From: Candidatus Segatella caccae
GTDB taxonomy: Bacteria > Bacteroidota > Bacteroidia > Bacteroidales > Bacteroidaceae
Assembly: GCA_900556395.1 (NCBI GenBank)
Contig: USOQ01000052.1
Coordinates: 1-19,175, forward strand
DNA: 19,175 nt
Direction of reading: 5' to 3'
The notes beneath the pieces are model-generated. The model saw nothing but the letters and a program-made list of their open reading frames with translations, ran no database searches and was not told the DNA's origin. Below, piece after piece: positions 1-7,456 of this stretch. Numbering within the stretch: the stretch's first letter is position 1; every line of letters begins with the position of its first letter. The translations under genes were made by a program, and so were the position numbers.

Positions 1-1
1 G

Positions 2-1420
2 GAAAACGTGATGGAGGGTGTGCAGAAAATCTATGATGCACTCGCAGAATACGAGGACATCAACAATAAATTTGGTCTTGAAGAATACTATGGAGACCCC
101 GACAAGATGGACAAGCTGATGCAGCGACAAGCTGAGGTTCAGGACATCATCGATGCTACCGATGCCTGGAATATCGACTCCAAGTTGGAGCGTGCGATGG
201 ATGCGCTACACTGTCCTCCTGGCGACTGGCCAGTAACCAATCTTTCGGGTGGTGAGCGCCGTCGTGTAGCTCTCTGCCGTCTGCTCTTGCAGAAGCCAGA
301 TGTTCTGTTGCTCGATGAGCCTACCAACCACCTGGACGCCGAGAGCATCGACTGGTTGGAGCAGCACTTGCAGCAGTATGAGGGTACCGTTATCGCCGTT
401 ACCCACGACCGCTACTTCCTCGATGATGTGAGCGAATGGATTCTGGAGTTGGACCGTGGCGAAGGTATTCCATGGAAGGGCAACTACTCTTCATGGCTCG
501 ACCAGAAGACCAAGCGCATGATTCAGGAGGAGAAGACCGCTTCTAAGCGTCGCAAGACCTTGGAACGTGAGTTGGAATGGGTGCGCATGGCTCCTAAAGC
601 TCGTCAGGCTAAGGGTAAGGCCCGTCTGAACTCTTACGAGCAGATGCTCAACCAGGAGCAGAAGGAGCGTGAGGAGAAGTTGGAAATCTTCATCCCTAAT
701 GGTCCTCGTCTGGGCAACAAGGTCATCGAGGCACAGCATGTACAGAAGGCGTTCGGCGAAAAGGTTCTCTTCAACGACCTCAACTTCATGCTTCCTCCTA
801 ACGGCATCGTGGGCGTCATCGGTCCTAACGGAGCAGGTAAGACTACCCTCTTCCGCCTCATCATGGGACTGGAGCAAGCCGATGGTGGCAACTTTGAGGT
901 AGGAGAAACCGTCAAGTTGGCTTATGTAGACCAGCAACACAAGGACATCGACCCTCAGAAGACTGTTTACGAGGTGATATCTCAAGGCAACGAGACCTTG
1001 CGACTGGGTGGCAGAGATGTGAATGCTCGCGCATATATCTCGCGCTTCAACTTCTCGGGCACCGACCAGAGCAAGCTCTGTAGCGTACTCTCAGGTGGTG
1101 AGCGCAACCGTCTGCAGCTGGCTTTGGCACTGAAGCAAGAAGGCAATGTATTGCTCCTCGATGAGCCTACCAACGATATTGACGTGAACACTCTCCGTGC
1201 ATTGGAGGAAGGTTTGGAAGCCTTCGCTGGTTGTGCGGTAGTCATCAGCCACGACCGTTGGTTCCTCGATCGTATCTGTACCCATATCCTCGCCTTCGAG
1301 GGTAATGGCGAGGTATTCTTCTTCGAGGGCAGCTACTCAGAATATGAAATCAACAAGGCTCGCCGCCTGGGCGATACAGAAATCAAGAAAGGCCGCTATC
1401 GCAAGTTGATGGAAGAATAA
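2..1420 (+). CDS. ettA: Energy-dependent translational throttle protein EttA, ABC-F ATPase (5' end missing)
   Basis: ABC-F family ATPase. Members bind the ribosomal E site and couple ATP/ADP state to entry into elongation; they are soluble and have no membrane domain. The frame is open to the window edge, and residues before the first Met (E-N-V) fit the family, so the N-terminal part with the first Walker A lies outside. Visible: first signature LSGGERRR (nt 242-265), Walker B LLLDEPTNHLD, H-loop THDRYF, an EttA-like linker rich in K/R/E (nt 500-700), second Walker A GPNGAGKTT (nt 821-847), second signature LSGGERNR (nt 1088-1111), Walker B LLLDEPTNDID, and SHDRWFLD. The ending SYSEYEINKARRLG is typical of EttA rather than Uup or YheS. 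Codon use is strongly biased, as expected for a highly expressed gene. No clear terminator follows. Confidence 0.95.
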   Translation, partial: ENVMEGVQKIYDALAEYEDINNKFGLEEYYGDPDKMDKLMQRQAEVQDIIDATDAWNIDSKLERAMDALHCPPGDWPVTNLSGGERRRVALCRLLLQKPDVLLLDEPTNHLDAESIDWLEQHLQQYEGTVIAVTHDRYFLDDVSEWILELDRGEGIPWKGNYSSWLDQKTKRMIQEEKTASKRRKTLERELEWVRMAPKARQAKGKARLNSYEQMLNQEQKEREEKLEIFIPNGPRLGNKVIEAQHVQKAFGEKVLFNDLNFMLPPNGIVGVIGPNGAGKTTLFRLIMGLEQADGGNFEVGETVKLAYVDQQHKDIDPQKTVYEVISQGNETLRLGGRDVNARAYISRFNFSGTDQSKLCSVLSGGERNRLQLALALKQEGNVLLLDEPTNDIDVNTLRALEEGLEAFAGCAVVISHDRWFLDRICTHILAFEGNGEVFFFEGSYSEYEINKARRLGDTEIKKGRYRKLMEE

Positions 1421-1568
1421 TTTCTTATAGCAAGCAAGGACGGGTAAGAATATTTTATCTCTCACTCGTCCATGCTCAATTATTCAGATCCATATTAACC
1501 TGGTCATATCGTGAAGAGAAAAAACTCTCATTAATAATAACAAGTATAAGTTCAAAAGATTTGAAAAA
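1421..1568. other. ettA to TraB/GumN intergenic spacer
   Basis: A 148-nt spacer between two same-strand genes. It contains a weak imperfect hairpin (GGACG near 1439 with CGTCC near 1469) lacking a T-tract. I see no convincing TAnnTTTG box, so whether the downstream gene has its own promoter is open. Confidence 0.4.
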
Positions 1569-2474
1569 ATGAAAAAGTTAATGATCATCACTCTGGCTCT
1601 TGCATCAGTATTTACAAGCGCCAGCGCCCAACTTTTGTACAAGATTTCGGGCAAAGACTTGAAAGCACCTTCTTACATCGTTGGAACCTATCATCTGGCA
1701 CCCGTCAGCTTTGTAAATGCCATCGAGGGTATTCCTGACGCACTCACCAATACCGACCAGGTATGTGGCGAGCTCGACATGAACGACATGAAGAAGCCTG
1801 AAAGCACACAAAAAATGGCAGCTGCTATGTTGCTCCCCTACGGCAAGACGCTCAAGAGCATGCTTACAGAAGACGAGTATACACGACTTAACAAGCTGCT
1901 TAAAGACTTGACAAGTGCAGACATGAGCAATCCTATAGTAGAAGCCAAGTTTGGCAACATCACACCACAGGCACTCAACACACAGCTCAGCCTACTCATG
2001 TCGCTCAAGCATGCACGTGGCTTTGACCCCACACAATCGTTCGACGACTATTTCCAGAAGTTTGCCAAGCGCAACCACGAGCCCGTCATCGGACTTGAGA
2101 CGGTTGACAAGCAGATAGAAGTACTCTTCAAGAGCATTCCTTTGGAACGCCAGAAACAACTCTTGATGTGCCTCGTTGACAACACAGAATATTACAACAT
2201 GGTAACGCAACGCCTGAGCGATGCTTACTTTGCACAGAATATGAAGCAGATTGAAGAAATACTCAACGAAAAGCGCAACGACAGCTGCGATGATACCAAA
2301 GAGGAGTATGCCATCATGTTCGACAACCGTAATGCCGATTGGGCAGCCAAGATGCCAGCCATCATGAGCGACAAGCCTACCTTCTTTGCTGTAGGTGCAG
2401 GCCATCTGCCAGGTGAAAAAGGTTTGCTCAACCTCCTCAAGCAAGCTGGCTATGAGGTAGAGGCAGTAAAATAA
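1569..2474 (+). CDS. TraB/GumN family secreted protein
   Basis: A 301-residue protein of the TraB/GumN (PF01963) family, related to the Tiki metalloprotease fold. Its physiological substrate in Bacteroidetes is unknown. Residues 1-20 form a signal peptide ending SASA before Gln21, so it is exported to the periplasm or outer-membrane side. The two family landmarks are present: GTYHLAP near residues 39-45 and GAGHLPGEKGLLNLL near the C-terminus; each His-containing GxxH motif is thought to build the metal site. The middle is alpha-helical and charged, and the end (AGYEVEAVK) is the usual family C-terminus. A hairpin terminator follows directly. It stands alone, so context says nothing about its role. 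Confidence 0.85.
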   Translation: MKKLMIITLALASVFTSASAQLLYKISGKDLKAPSYIVGTYHLAPVSFVNAIEGIPDALTNTDQVCGELDMNDMKKPESTQKMAAAMLLPYGKTLKSMLTEDEYTRLNKLLKDLTSADMSNPIVEAKFGNITPQALNTQLSLLMSLKHARGFDPTQSFDDYFQKFAKRNHEPVIGLETVDKQIEVLFKSIPLERQKQLLMCLVDNTEYYNMVTQRLSDAYFAQNMKQIEEILNEKRNDSCDDTKEEYAIMFDNRNADWAAKMPAIMSDKPTFFAVGAGHLPGEKGLLNLLKQAGYEVEAVK

Positions 2475-2527
2475 TCGGTACTCTATAAGATTAGTAAGTA
2501 TAGATTTACATTACATTAAGAAACCCA

Positions 2528-2567
2528 AACAGGCAAGCTTCAATTTCATGAAGCTTGCCTGTTTTTT
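2528..2567 (+). terminator. Strong rho-independent terminator after the TraB/GumN gene
   Basis: A perfect 15-bp stem (2528-2542 with 2549-2563; left arm begins AACAGGCAAGC), a 6-nt loop ATTTCA, and a T6 run at 2562-2567. It lies between convergent genes. On the minus strand the stem is followed only by an interrupted T-rich stretch, so termination of the alcohol dehydrogenase transcript here is possible but weaker. Confidence 0.92.
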
Positions 2568-2590
2568 ATATCTCATTGCATCAACCTCTA

Positions 2591-3628
2591 TTATCCAGGA
2601 AAGACAGCCACCTTGATAACACCATCCTTTCGATTTTCGAAGACATCGTAAGCCTCATCTATCTTTGATAGAGGGAAACGATGAGTAATGAGTGGCGTGG
2701 TGTCTATCTTGCCTTGCTCGATGAGTCGCAAGATTTCCTCACAGTCGCAACCATCCACTCCACCAGTCTTGAAGATAAGGTTCTTGCCATACATATCTGG
2801 CAGAGGCAACACCTGCGGTTTATCATAGAGAGCCACAATGGTGACAATGGCATTAGGACGCGCACATCGCCATGCCAGTTCAAAGGTATCTGAAGCTCCT
2901 GCCACCTCGATGACGACATCTGCTCCTCCATGAAGGCTCTGCTCTTTCACAAGTGCTTCGCATTGCTCTGGGGCTACTACCAACACTTGAGGATAATGCT
3001 TCTCGATAAAAGCCCTTCTTGCTTCCGACTTCTCGCATACAATGATACGACGCGGATTCTTGAGAAGCGTGCAGAGCAACGTACAAACACCCGTGGGTCC
3101 TGCTCCGATGATGAGAACCGTATCATCTGCTTGTACCTCTGAAATTCTTGTCGCCCAAAAACCTGTAGCAAGAATATCGCCCACAAAGAGCGCCTGCTCA
3201 TCGGTTACCGATGTAGGAATCTTGTTAAGACCTGTTGTAGCATAAGGAACTCTGACATACTCTGTCTGTCCACCATCAATGCGACACCCAAGAGCCCATC
3301 CGCCATGAGGCGAGGTACAGTTGTTGACATAGCCATGCTGACAGTAGAAACACTCTCCACAGAAGGTTTCCACATTCACAGTCACCCTATCGCCAGGCTT
3401 TACATGCGTAACAGCAGAGCCCACTTCTTCCACTACACCCACCATCTCGTGACCCACAGTGATGCCTGGCACAGCACGAGGCACAGAGCCATGCTTGATG
3501 TGCAGATCGCTGGTACAAATGCTGCTCAACGTCACCCTTACGATGGCATCATGAGCATCGATGAGCGTTGGCTTCGCCTTCTCGGTAAAGCCAAACTCAC
3601 CTTTATTAATATAGGTATAAGCTTGCAT
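2591..3628 (-). CDS. Zinc-dependent alcohol dehydrogenase (MDR family)
   Basis: A 345-residue medium-chain dehydrogenase/reductase, closest in layout to the bacterial secondary-alcohol dehydrogenases of the T. brockii / C. beijerinckii type. Catalytic zinc ligands are visible as Cys38 (SSICTSD), His60-Glu61 (VGHE) and Asp151 (VGDILATG). Unlike T. brockii ADH it retains a structural zinc loop with Cys90, Cys93, Cys96 and Cys104. The Rossmann motif is GAGPTG (175-180), and Glu199 at the end of the second strand suggests NAD(H) rather than NADP(H). Cytosolic alcohol/ketone or aldehyde interconversion is likely; the substrate cannot be read from sequence. The gene starts 12 nt after the M18 peptidase stop, with AAGGGA in that gap as a ribosome site, so the two are probably co-transcribed. 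Confidence 0.9.
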   Translation of the reverse strand: MQAYTYINKGEFGFTEKAKPTLIDAHDAIVRVTLSSICTSDLHIKHGSVPRAVPGITVGHEMVGVVEEVGSAVTHVKPGDRVTVNVETFCGECFYCQHGYVNNCTSPHGGWALGCRIDGGQTEYVRVPYATTGLNKIPTSVTDEQALFVGDILATGFWATRISEVQADDTVLIIGAGPTGVCTLLCTLLKNPRRIIVCEKSEARRAFIEKHYPQVLVVAPEQCEALVKEQSLHGGADVVIEVAGASDTFELAWRCARPNAIVTIVALYDKPQVLPLPDMYGKNLIFKTGGVDGCDCEEILRLIEQGKIDTTPLITHRFPLSKIDEAYDVFENRKDGVIKVAVFPG

Positions 3629-3640
3629 GCTGCATCCCTT

Positions 3641-4939
3641 TTATTCTTGATAGAACTGAGTAAACACCTTCACGCAATACTCATGGTCGGCCACGCTACC
3701 CGTCTCGCGACAACTGTGCATGGCGAGTATGGCATTCCCCATGTCGACACCTCGCAGCGGGATGGAAGAAGCTAAGATATTGCCTAAAGTGCTACCTCCT
3801 GCCACATCACTATGGTTGACAAATTGCTGACAGGGCACTCCTGCCTTCTTACATAAGCCTGCGAAGATAGCTGCCGAGAGCGCATCGCTGGCATACTTCT
3901 GCGCAGCATTAAACTTGATGACAGGTCCACCACCCAACATAGGATGATTCGTAGGATCGTACTTCTCCGAATAATTAGGATGCCAAGCATGTGCATTGTC
4001 AGCAGAAATCATGAAAGCACGCTCCACAGCCTGATAGTAAGCCTCTTCAGTGCCACTCTGTGCCAAGGCGATGCGCTTGAGCATGTAAGAGAGGAACGGA
4101 CTTCCCGCTCCCTGCTTGGTCTGCGAACCTGTCTCCTCATTATCGAAGATGGCAAGCACCTGTGTGGTGTCTGTTGGCTGTGCTGCAAGTAGGGCTTCCA
4201 GTCCTGCAAAGCACATAGACAGGTCGTCGAGTCTTCCCGAAGAGATGAACTCATTGTGCACACCAAAAGTACAGGCTGGTGTGGCATCCGCCAAATAAAG
4301 GTCGAAGTCGAGGATATCCTCTCGCTCCACCGCTTGCTGCTTGTTCACTTCTTCCAGGATAACATTCATCAAGAGATTCCCCTTCTCCAGTTCGCTGTTA
4401 ATGATGCCCAAGATAGGCAGCACATCTTTCTGTCGGCTCAGTTTCACGCCATCGTTTACCTGACGATTGAAGTGAATAGCCAAGTTGCTAATCTGCAACA
4501 AGGGTCGCTGTATATGAAGTAGCAACGTCTTAGGCTGCATCACATCGTCGCCCTTCACGATAACTCTTCCTGCCAGAGTGAGAGGACGATCAAACCAAGT
4601 TGACATGATAGGACCTCCATATACCTCTGTATTGAGTTTTACGATACCTCCCTCGCAGTTCATCTCTGCATGGGGCTTTATGCGGAATGTAGGTGAGTCG
4701 CTGTGTGCACAGATCATGTGGAAGCCTTTCTCTGCCAAAGGTTTTCTTCCTATCTGAAAGGCATAGACAGAAGAATCGTTCTTGCTAACAAAGAACTTGT
4801 CGCCTGCTTTCACTGAGCCGATAGGTTCGGCTGCATCCAAGCGCTGAAAACCATGCTGCTCCAACTCATTGATAATATTCTTGACGGCCAGAAAATTAAC
4901 TGGCGAAGCATCAAGGAATGACAATAATCTCTTTATCAT
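3641..4939 (-). CDS. apeB: M18 family aminopeptidase (aspartyl aminopeptidase type)
   Basis: A 432-residue metallo-aminopeptidase of family M18. Such enzymes are cytosolic, form dodecameric tetrahedral particles and remove N-terminal residues, often acidic ones. Landmarks: CAHSDSP (His79, Asp81), SGRLDDLSM, the catalytic/metal motif FDNEETGS, SADNAHAWHPNY, a GGGPVIK segment, NHSDVAGGSTLG, and a late MHSCRETGS supplying the last metal His. Length matches the family (about 425-485). It is first of a two-gene minus-strand unit with the zinc dehydrogenase. A TATATTTG -7 element lies 38 nt upstream. The symbol is given by family resemblance; substrate preference is inferred. Confidence 0.9.
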   Translation of the reverse strand: MIKRLLSFLDASPVNFLAVKNIINELEQHGFQRLDAAEPIGSVKAGDKFFVSKNDSSVYAFQIGRKPLAEKGFHMICAHSDSPTFRIKPHAEMNCEGGIVKLNTEVYGGPIMSTWFDRPLTLAGRVIVKGDDVMQPKTLLLHIQRPLLQISNLAIHFNRQVNDGVKLSRQKDVLPILGIINSELEKGNLLMNVILEEVNKQQAVEREDILDFDLYLADATPACTFGVHNEFISSGRLDDLSMCFAGLEALLAAQPTDTTQVLAIFDNEETGSQTKQGAGSPFLSYMLKRIALAQSGTEEAYYQAVERAFMISADNAHAWHPNYSEKYDPTNHPMLGGGPVIKFNAAQKYASDALSAAIFAGLCKKAGVPCQQFVNHSDVAGGSTLGNILASSIPLRGVDMGNAILAMHSCRETGSVADHEYCVKVFTQFYQE

Positions 4940-4976
4940 TTTGTTTTGTGTTATTTTTTATGGAATAATGATACTG

Positions 4977-4984
4977 CAAATATA
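4977..4984 (-). promoter_or_regulatory. Putative -7 element for the M18 peptidase - alcohol dehydrogenase operon
   Basis: Read on the minus strand, 4984-4977 is TATATTTG, matching the Bacteroidetes TAnnTTTG box, 37 nt before the start codon at 4939. No good TTTG element sits about 20 nt further upstream, so this is a half-match. Confidence 0.5.
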
Positions 4985-5046
4985 CAATAAATAACTGAAC
5001 TTTTGCATTTGATAGTAGTTAAAGAAATTAAAGATATCAAAGAAGC

Positions 5047-5190
5047 TATTGCTCCCTACAGTCGCTGAGGAATTGTGTAATAAGTTATCGCTCCTCTAAT
5101 AGCTTGCCAGCAAAAAAAGAACCTTAGCAAGATTGCACTGGGGAGGGCGTGGCATCTTGCCCGCCCGTCAACAACAAGAAGAAAAGCTTT
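5047..5190 (+). repeat. REP-like dispersed repeat, copy 1
   Basis: Two blocks recur in inverted orientation at 7300-7410: GCTCCCTACAGTCGCTGAGG (5051-5070, one mismatch) and an identical 34-nt core (5135-5168, beginning GCACTGGGGAGGGCG). The core can fold as GGGCG-T-GGCA / TGCC-CGCCC with loop TCT, a 9-bp stem with one bulged T. Flanks on both sides (an A-rich AACAAGAA stretch, a TTATCGCTC segment) are also similar but carry indels. The copy lies wholly between genes. Confidence 0.8.
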
Positions 5191-5230
5191 TATCTTAACT
5201 CCTTTCATTTCCTCAAAACCTATATATTTT

Positions 5231-5265
5231 GTCAGTAAAGTTTAAAATAATTATACTTTACTGAC
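5231..5265. repeat. 35-bp inverted repeat upstream of hsp20
   Basis: GTCAGTAAAGT (5231-5241) and ACTTTACTGAC (5255-5265) are perfect 11-bp inverted arms around an A/T-only 13-nt centre; three more base pairs form inside after one mismatch. There is no T-tract, so it does not look like a terminator. It resembles a dimeric regulator site or an mRNA hairpin. It sits 240 nt before the hsp20 start. Confidence 0.75.
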
Positions 5266-5504
5266 GCCTTTGTCACAATCCTCCGACAAAAGTGGCAAGT
5301 AGCACCTTCACCCCAGTGCTGGCACGCATCTTGCATCACCCATAAGCGAAAGCCTAAAGCCCAGAGAGCACAAGGCAGAAGAGAAGCTAAAATGCTCGAA
5401 GACAAGACTTTCCATAAAAAGATAACAAGAATGTATAACAAATAGAAATCCCGACGGAGCCACAAGGCAACGAGAGGACGAGTAAAAGAAAAATGGAGGT
5501 TAAA

Positions 5505-5948
5505 ATGATGTTATTAGCTCGTAGAAACAATGATTCTAATTGGTTGAATAATTGGTTTGATGACAATTTCTTTGATACAGACTTGATGCCTCGTATGAAC
5601 GTTACCACCGCACCAGCCACTAATATCAAGATGAACGAAAAGGCCTATACGATGGAAGTTGCCGTTCCTGGTCTGAAGAAAGAGTGGGTTCGTATCAATC
5701 TCGACAACGATGGCAATCTCTGCATCGCTATAGAAAACAAGATGGAGCATAAGAACGAGGATAAGCACGAACACTATCTGCGTCGCGAATTCTCCTACAG
5801 CAACTATCAGCAATGCTACACGCTACCAGAAGATGCCGACCGCGAACATATTTCTGCTAAAGTAACCGATGGTATTCTTGAGGTTGAAATTCCAAAACTC
5901 ACTCCTAAGGAAGAGGCTAAGACCACCAAGAATATAGAAGTCAAGTAA
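5505..5948 (+). CDS. Small heat-shock protein, Hsp20/alpha-crystallin family
   Basis: An ATP-independent holdase chaperone of about 147 residues. The N-terminal arm (RRNNDSNWLNNWFDDNFF) is followed by an alpha-crystallin domain starting at NVTTAPATNIKMNEKAY, with the strand AYTMEVAVPGLKKEWVRI, the acidic loop NKMEHKNEDKHEHYLRREF, the SYSNYQQCYTLPEDAD segment, and the conserved end VTDGILEVEIPKL before a charged tail. An upstream in-frame ATG at 5493 overlaps a GGAGG ribosome site (5495-5499). That site is 5 nt before ATG 5505 and 8 nt before ATG 5508, so translation should begin at one of these. A perfect-looking terminator follows, making this a single-gene unit. Confidence 0.93.
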   Translation: MMLLARRNNDSNWLNNWFDDNFFDTDLMPRMNVTTAPATNIKMNEKAYTMEVAVPGLKKEWVRINLDNDGNLCIAIENKMEHKNEDKHEHYLRREFSYSNYQQCYTLPEDADREHISAKVTDGILEVEIPKLTPKEEAKTTKNIEVK

Positions 5949-5991
5949 TATGATTCTTGCAAATAGATGACATCACATAAAATGATTAGAG

Positions 5992-6028
5992 GGCAGACTT
6001 CCCAAACATGGGGAGTCTGCCTTTTTTT
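5992..6028 (+). terminator. Rho-independent terminator after hsp20
   Basis: GGCAGACTTCCC (5992-6003) pairs with GGGGAGTCTGCC (6010-6021) with one G-U wobble, loop AAACAT, followed by seven T (6022-6028). It separates hsp20 from dinB. Confidence 0.93.
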
Positions 6029-6073
6029 ATACCCACACAAGTGGTAGTAACATGTGGGAAGTTAAAGAAATTC

Positions 6074-6104
6074 TTGCTCATGTCGCAAATAATATGTACT
6101 TTTG
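6074..6104 (+). promoter_or_regulatory. Bacteroidetes-type promoter for dinB
   Basis: TTG at 6074-6076, 20-nt spacer, then TACTTTTG at 6097-6104 (TAnnTTTG). The start codon is 33 nt downstream of the box. The box and 13 nt before it almost duplicate the copA promoter. Confidence 0.8.
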
Positions 6105-6137
6105 CCTGCAGAATAAGGTCATAAGGCTACACCCACG

Positions 6138-7256
6138 ATGGAAGAGCGAAAAATCATACATATAGACATGGATGCCTTCTTTGCTGCTGTAGAGCAAAGA
6201 GATCATCCCGAGCTACGAGGCAAACCGATAGCGGTGGGCTTCGACGGTCCTCGCGGTGTCGTTTCCACAGCCTCCTACGAAGCTCGTAAATGGGGTGTAC
6301 ATTCTGCACAGTCCATTGCACAAGCCAAGCAGCGTTGCCCCGAACTCATCATCGTACCCTCTCGTCATGAGTATTATACTGAAGTTTCCCATCAGATACA
6401 TCACATCTTTCAGCAGTATACCGACCTCATCGAACCGATCTCTATCGACGAGGCTTTCCTCGATGTCACACACAACAAGAAAGGCATAGAACTCGCTGTA
6501 GATATCGCAAAGGAAATCAAAGCTCAAATTAAGGCCGCTACAGGTCTCACCGCCTCTGCAGGCATCAGCTTTTGCAAGTTTCTTGCCAAGGTAGCATCCG
6601 ACTATCGCAAGCCCGATGGCCTCTGCACTATCCATCCCGACAAAGCCCTCGACTTCATTGCCCAGTTGCCCGTAGAAGACTTCTGGGGTGTGGGCAAGAA
6701 GACCTTACAAAAGATGCACTTCATGGGAATCTTCAATGGTGCCGATCTCAGAAAGGTATCCGAAACGCATCTCGTAGAAGTCTTCGGAAAGGCAGGACAT
6801 ATCTTCTATGATTTTGCTCGTGGCATCGACCCAAGGCCCGTCATCACCTATAGGGAGCGTAAGTCCGTGGGCTGTGAACAGACTTTTCTGGAAGACATCT
6901 ACACCCAGTCGGCTGTCGTTATCGCCCTCTATCACACGGTGCTCGAACTCCTCGAACGCATTAGCAAGAGCGGTTTCGATGGGCGAACTCTCACACTGAA
7001 AGTAAAGTTTTCCGACTTTACGCAGATTACTCGTAGCTTCTCGCAAGAAAAGATATTGAAGAAGAAAGAAGACATCCTCCCCCTTGCCAAACGTCTGCTC
7101 CGACTCGTGGATTATTCTTCCGTTCACCCCATCCGTCTCCTTGGTCTATCTGTGAGCAATGCTTCATCAGACGAAGCCCGCAAAGAGGACAAAGCCCACT
7201 CCACCATTCAGCCTGAATATCGTGAACTGGAACTGGAGTTTGAAGAATGGGAATAG
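6138..7256 (+). CDS. dinB: DNA polymerase IV (Y-family translesion polymerase)
   Basis: A 372-residue Y-family polymerase that copies past damaged bases with low fidelity. Catalytic metal ligands are seen as Asp10 (HIDMDAFFAAVEQ) and Asp104-Glu105 (SIDEAFLDVT). Phe14/Phe15 occupy the steric-gate region. Then come ASAGISFCKFLAKVASDYRK, the helix-hairpin-helix VEDFWGVGKKT, and a little-finger domain from about residue 240 (RKSVGCEQTF to SVHPIRLLGLSVSN). The C-terminal tail (ELELEFEEWE) is acidic and may include a clamp-binding peptide, which is an inference. It has its own promoter, and the upstream hsp20 terminator argues against co-transcription. I saw no SOS-type operator. Confidence 0.95.
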   Translation: MEERKIIHIDMDAFFAAVEQRDHPELRGKPIAVGFDGPRGVVSTASYEARKWGVHSAQSIAQAKQRCPELIIVPSRHEYYTEVSHQIHHIFQQYTDLIEPISIDEAFLDVTHNKKGIELAVDIAKEIKAQIKAATGLTASAGISFCKFLAKVASDYRKPDGLCTIHPDKALDFIAQLPVEDFWGVGKKTLQKMHFMGIFNGADLRKVSETHLVEVFGKAGHIFYDFARGIDPRPVITYRERKSVGCEQTFLEDIYTQSAVVIALYHTVLELLERISKSGFDGRTLTLKVKFSDFTQITRSFSQEKILKKKEDILPLAKRLLRLVDYSSVHPIRLLGLSVSNASSDEARKEDKAHSTIQPEYRELELEFEEWE

Positions 7257-7299
7257 CTTTTATAGAGGGGGATAGAGGGACTATTGTTTTTTAAAAAAT

Positions 7300-7410
7300 A
7301 GCTTTTCTTGTTGATTACGGGCGGGCAAGATGCCACGCCCTCCCCAGTGCTTTCCTGCCATAAGCAATAAGACTATTGTCTTAACTCCTCAGCGACCGTA
7401 GGGAGCGATA
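7300..7410 (-). repeat. REP-like dispersed repeat, copy 2 (inverted to copy 1)
   Basis: 7317-7350 is the exact reverse complement of the 34-nt core at 5135-5168, and 7386-7406 is the reverse complement of 5051-5071 with one mismatch. The spacing between the two blocks differs by several small indels. Together copies 1 and 2 form an inverted pair around hsp20 and dinB. The 184-nt gap in which this copy sits holds no gene or clear dinB terminator. Confidence 0.85.
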
Positions 7411-7424
7411 ACTCCATTAACTTC

Positions 7425-7456
7425 TCAAGAAGAAAACCTTTCAAGAAGAAAACCTT
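7425..7456. repeat. Exact 16-bp tandem duplication across the HAD phosphatase stop codon
   Basis: TCAAGAAGAAAACCTT occurs at 7425-7440 and again at 7441-7456. On the minus strand each unit ends in TGA. The inner copy encodes the last residues (RFSS) and stop of the phosphatase; the outer copy is downstream. Confidence 0.9.

Larger units (their letters stand above)
4940..5504. other. Non-coding region between divergent apeB and hsp20
   Basis: About 565 nt without a supportable gene. It holds, in order, the apeB promoter box, a short motif ATAGTAGTTAAAG (5012) that recurs at 13721, a REP-like repeat (5047-5190), a 35-bp inverted repeat (5231-5265), and about 230 nt of A/G-rich sequence before hsp20. 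A 77-codon minus-strand frame (5232-5465) runs through the repeats, has no recognisable domain, and is not called. The A/G-rich segment may be a long hsp20 5' untranslated leader. Confidence 0.6.

Noticed and set aside
491..985. 164-codon minus-strand frame
   Set aside because: It is antisense to ettA; the Leu-rich reading is the mirror of its biased codons.
3305..3775. 156-codon plus-strand frame
   Set aside because: It is antisense to both the alcohol dehydrogenase and the M18 peptidase, which are unambiguous.
5232..5465. 77-codon minus-strand frame before hsp20
   Set aside because: It runs through the palindrome and A/G-rich leader, with no recognisable protein features.
5493..5504. Upstream ATG of hsp20 as the start codon
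   Set aside because: This ATG overlaps the GGAGG site that is correctly spaced for ATG 5505/5508.
7285..7310. T6/A6 palindromic stretch after dinB as a terminator
   Set aside because: The stem is almost all A-T and the expected G/C stem is missing; it also borders the REP-like repeat.
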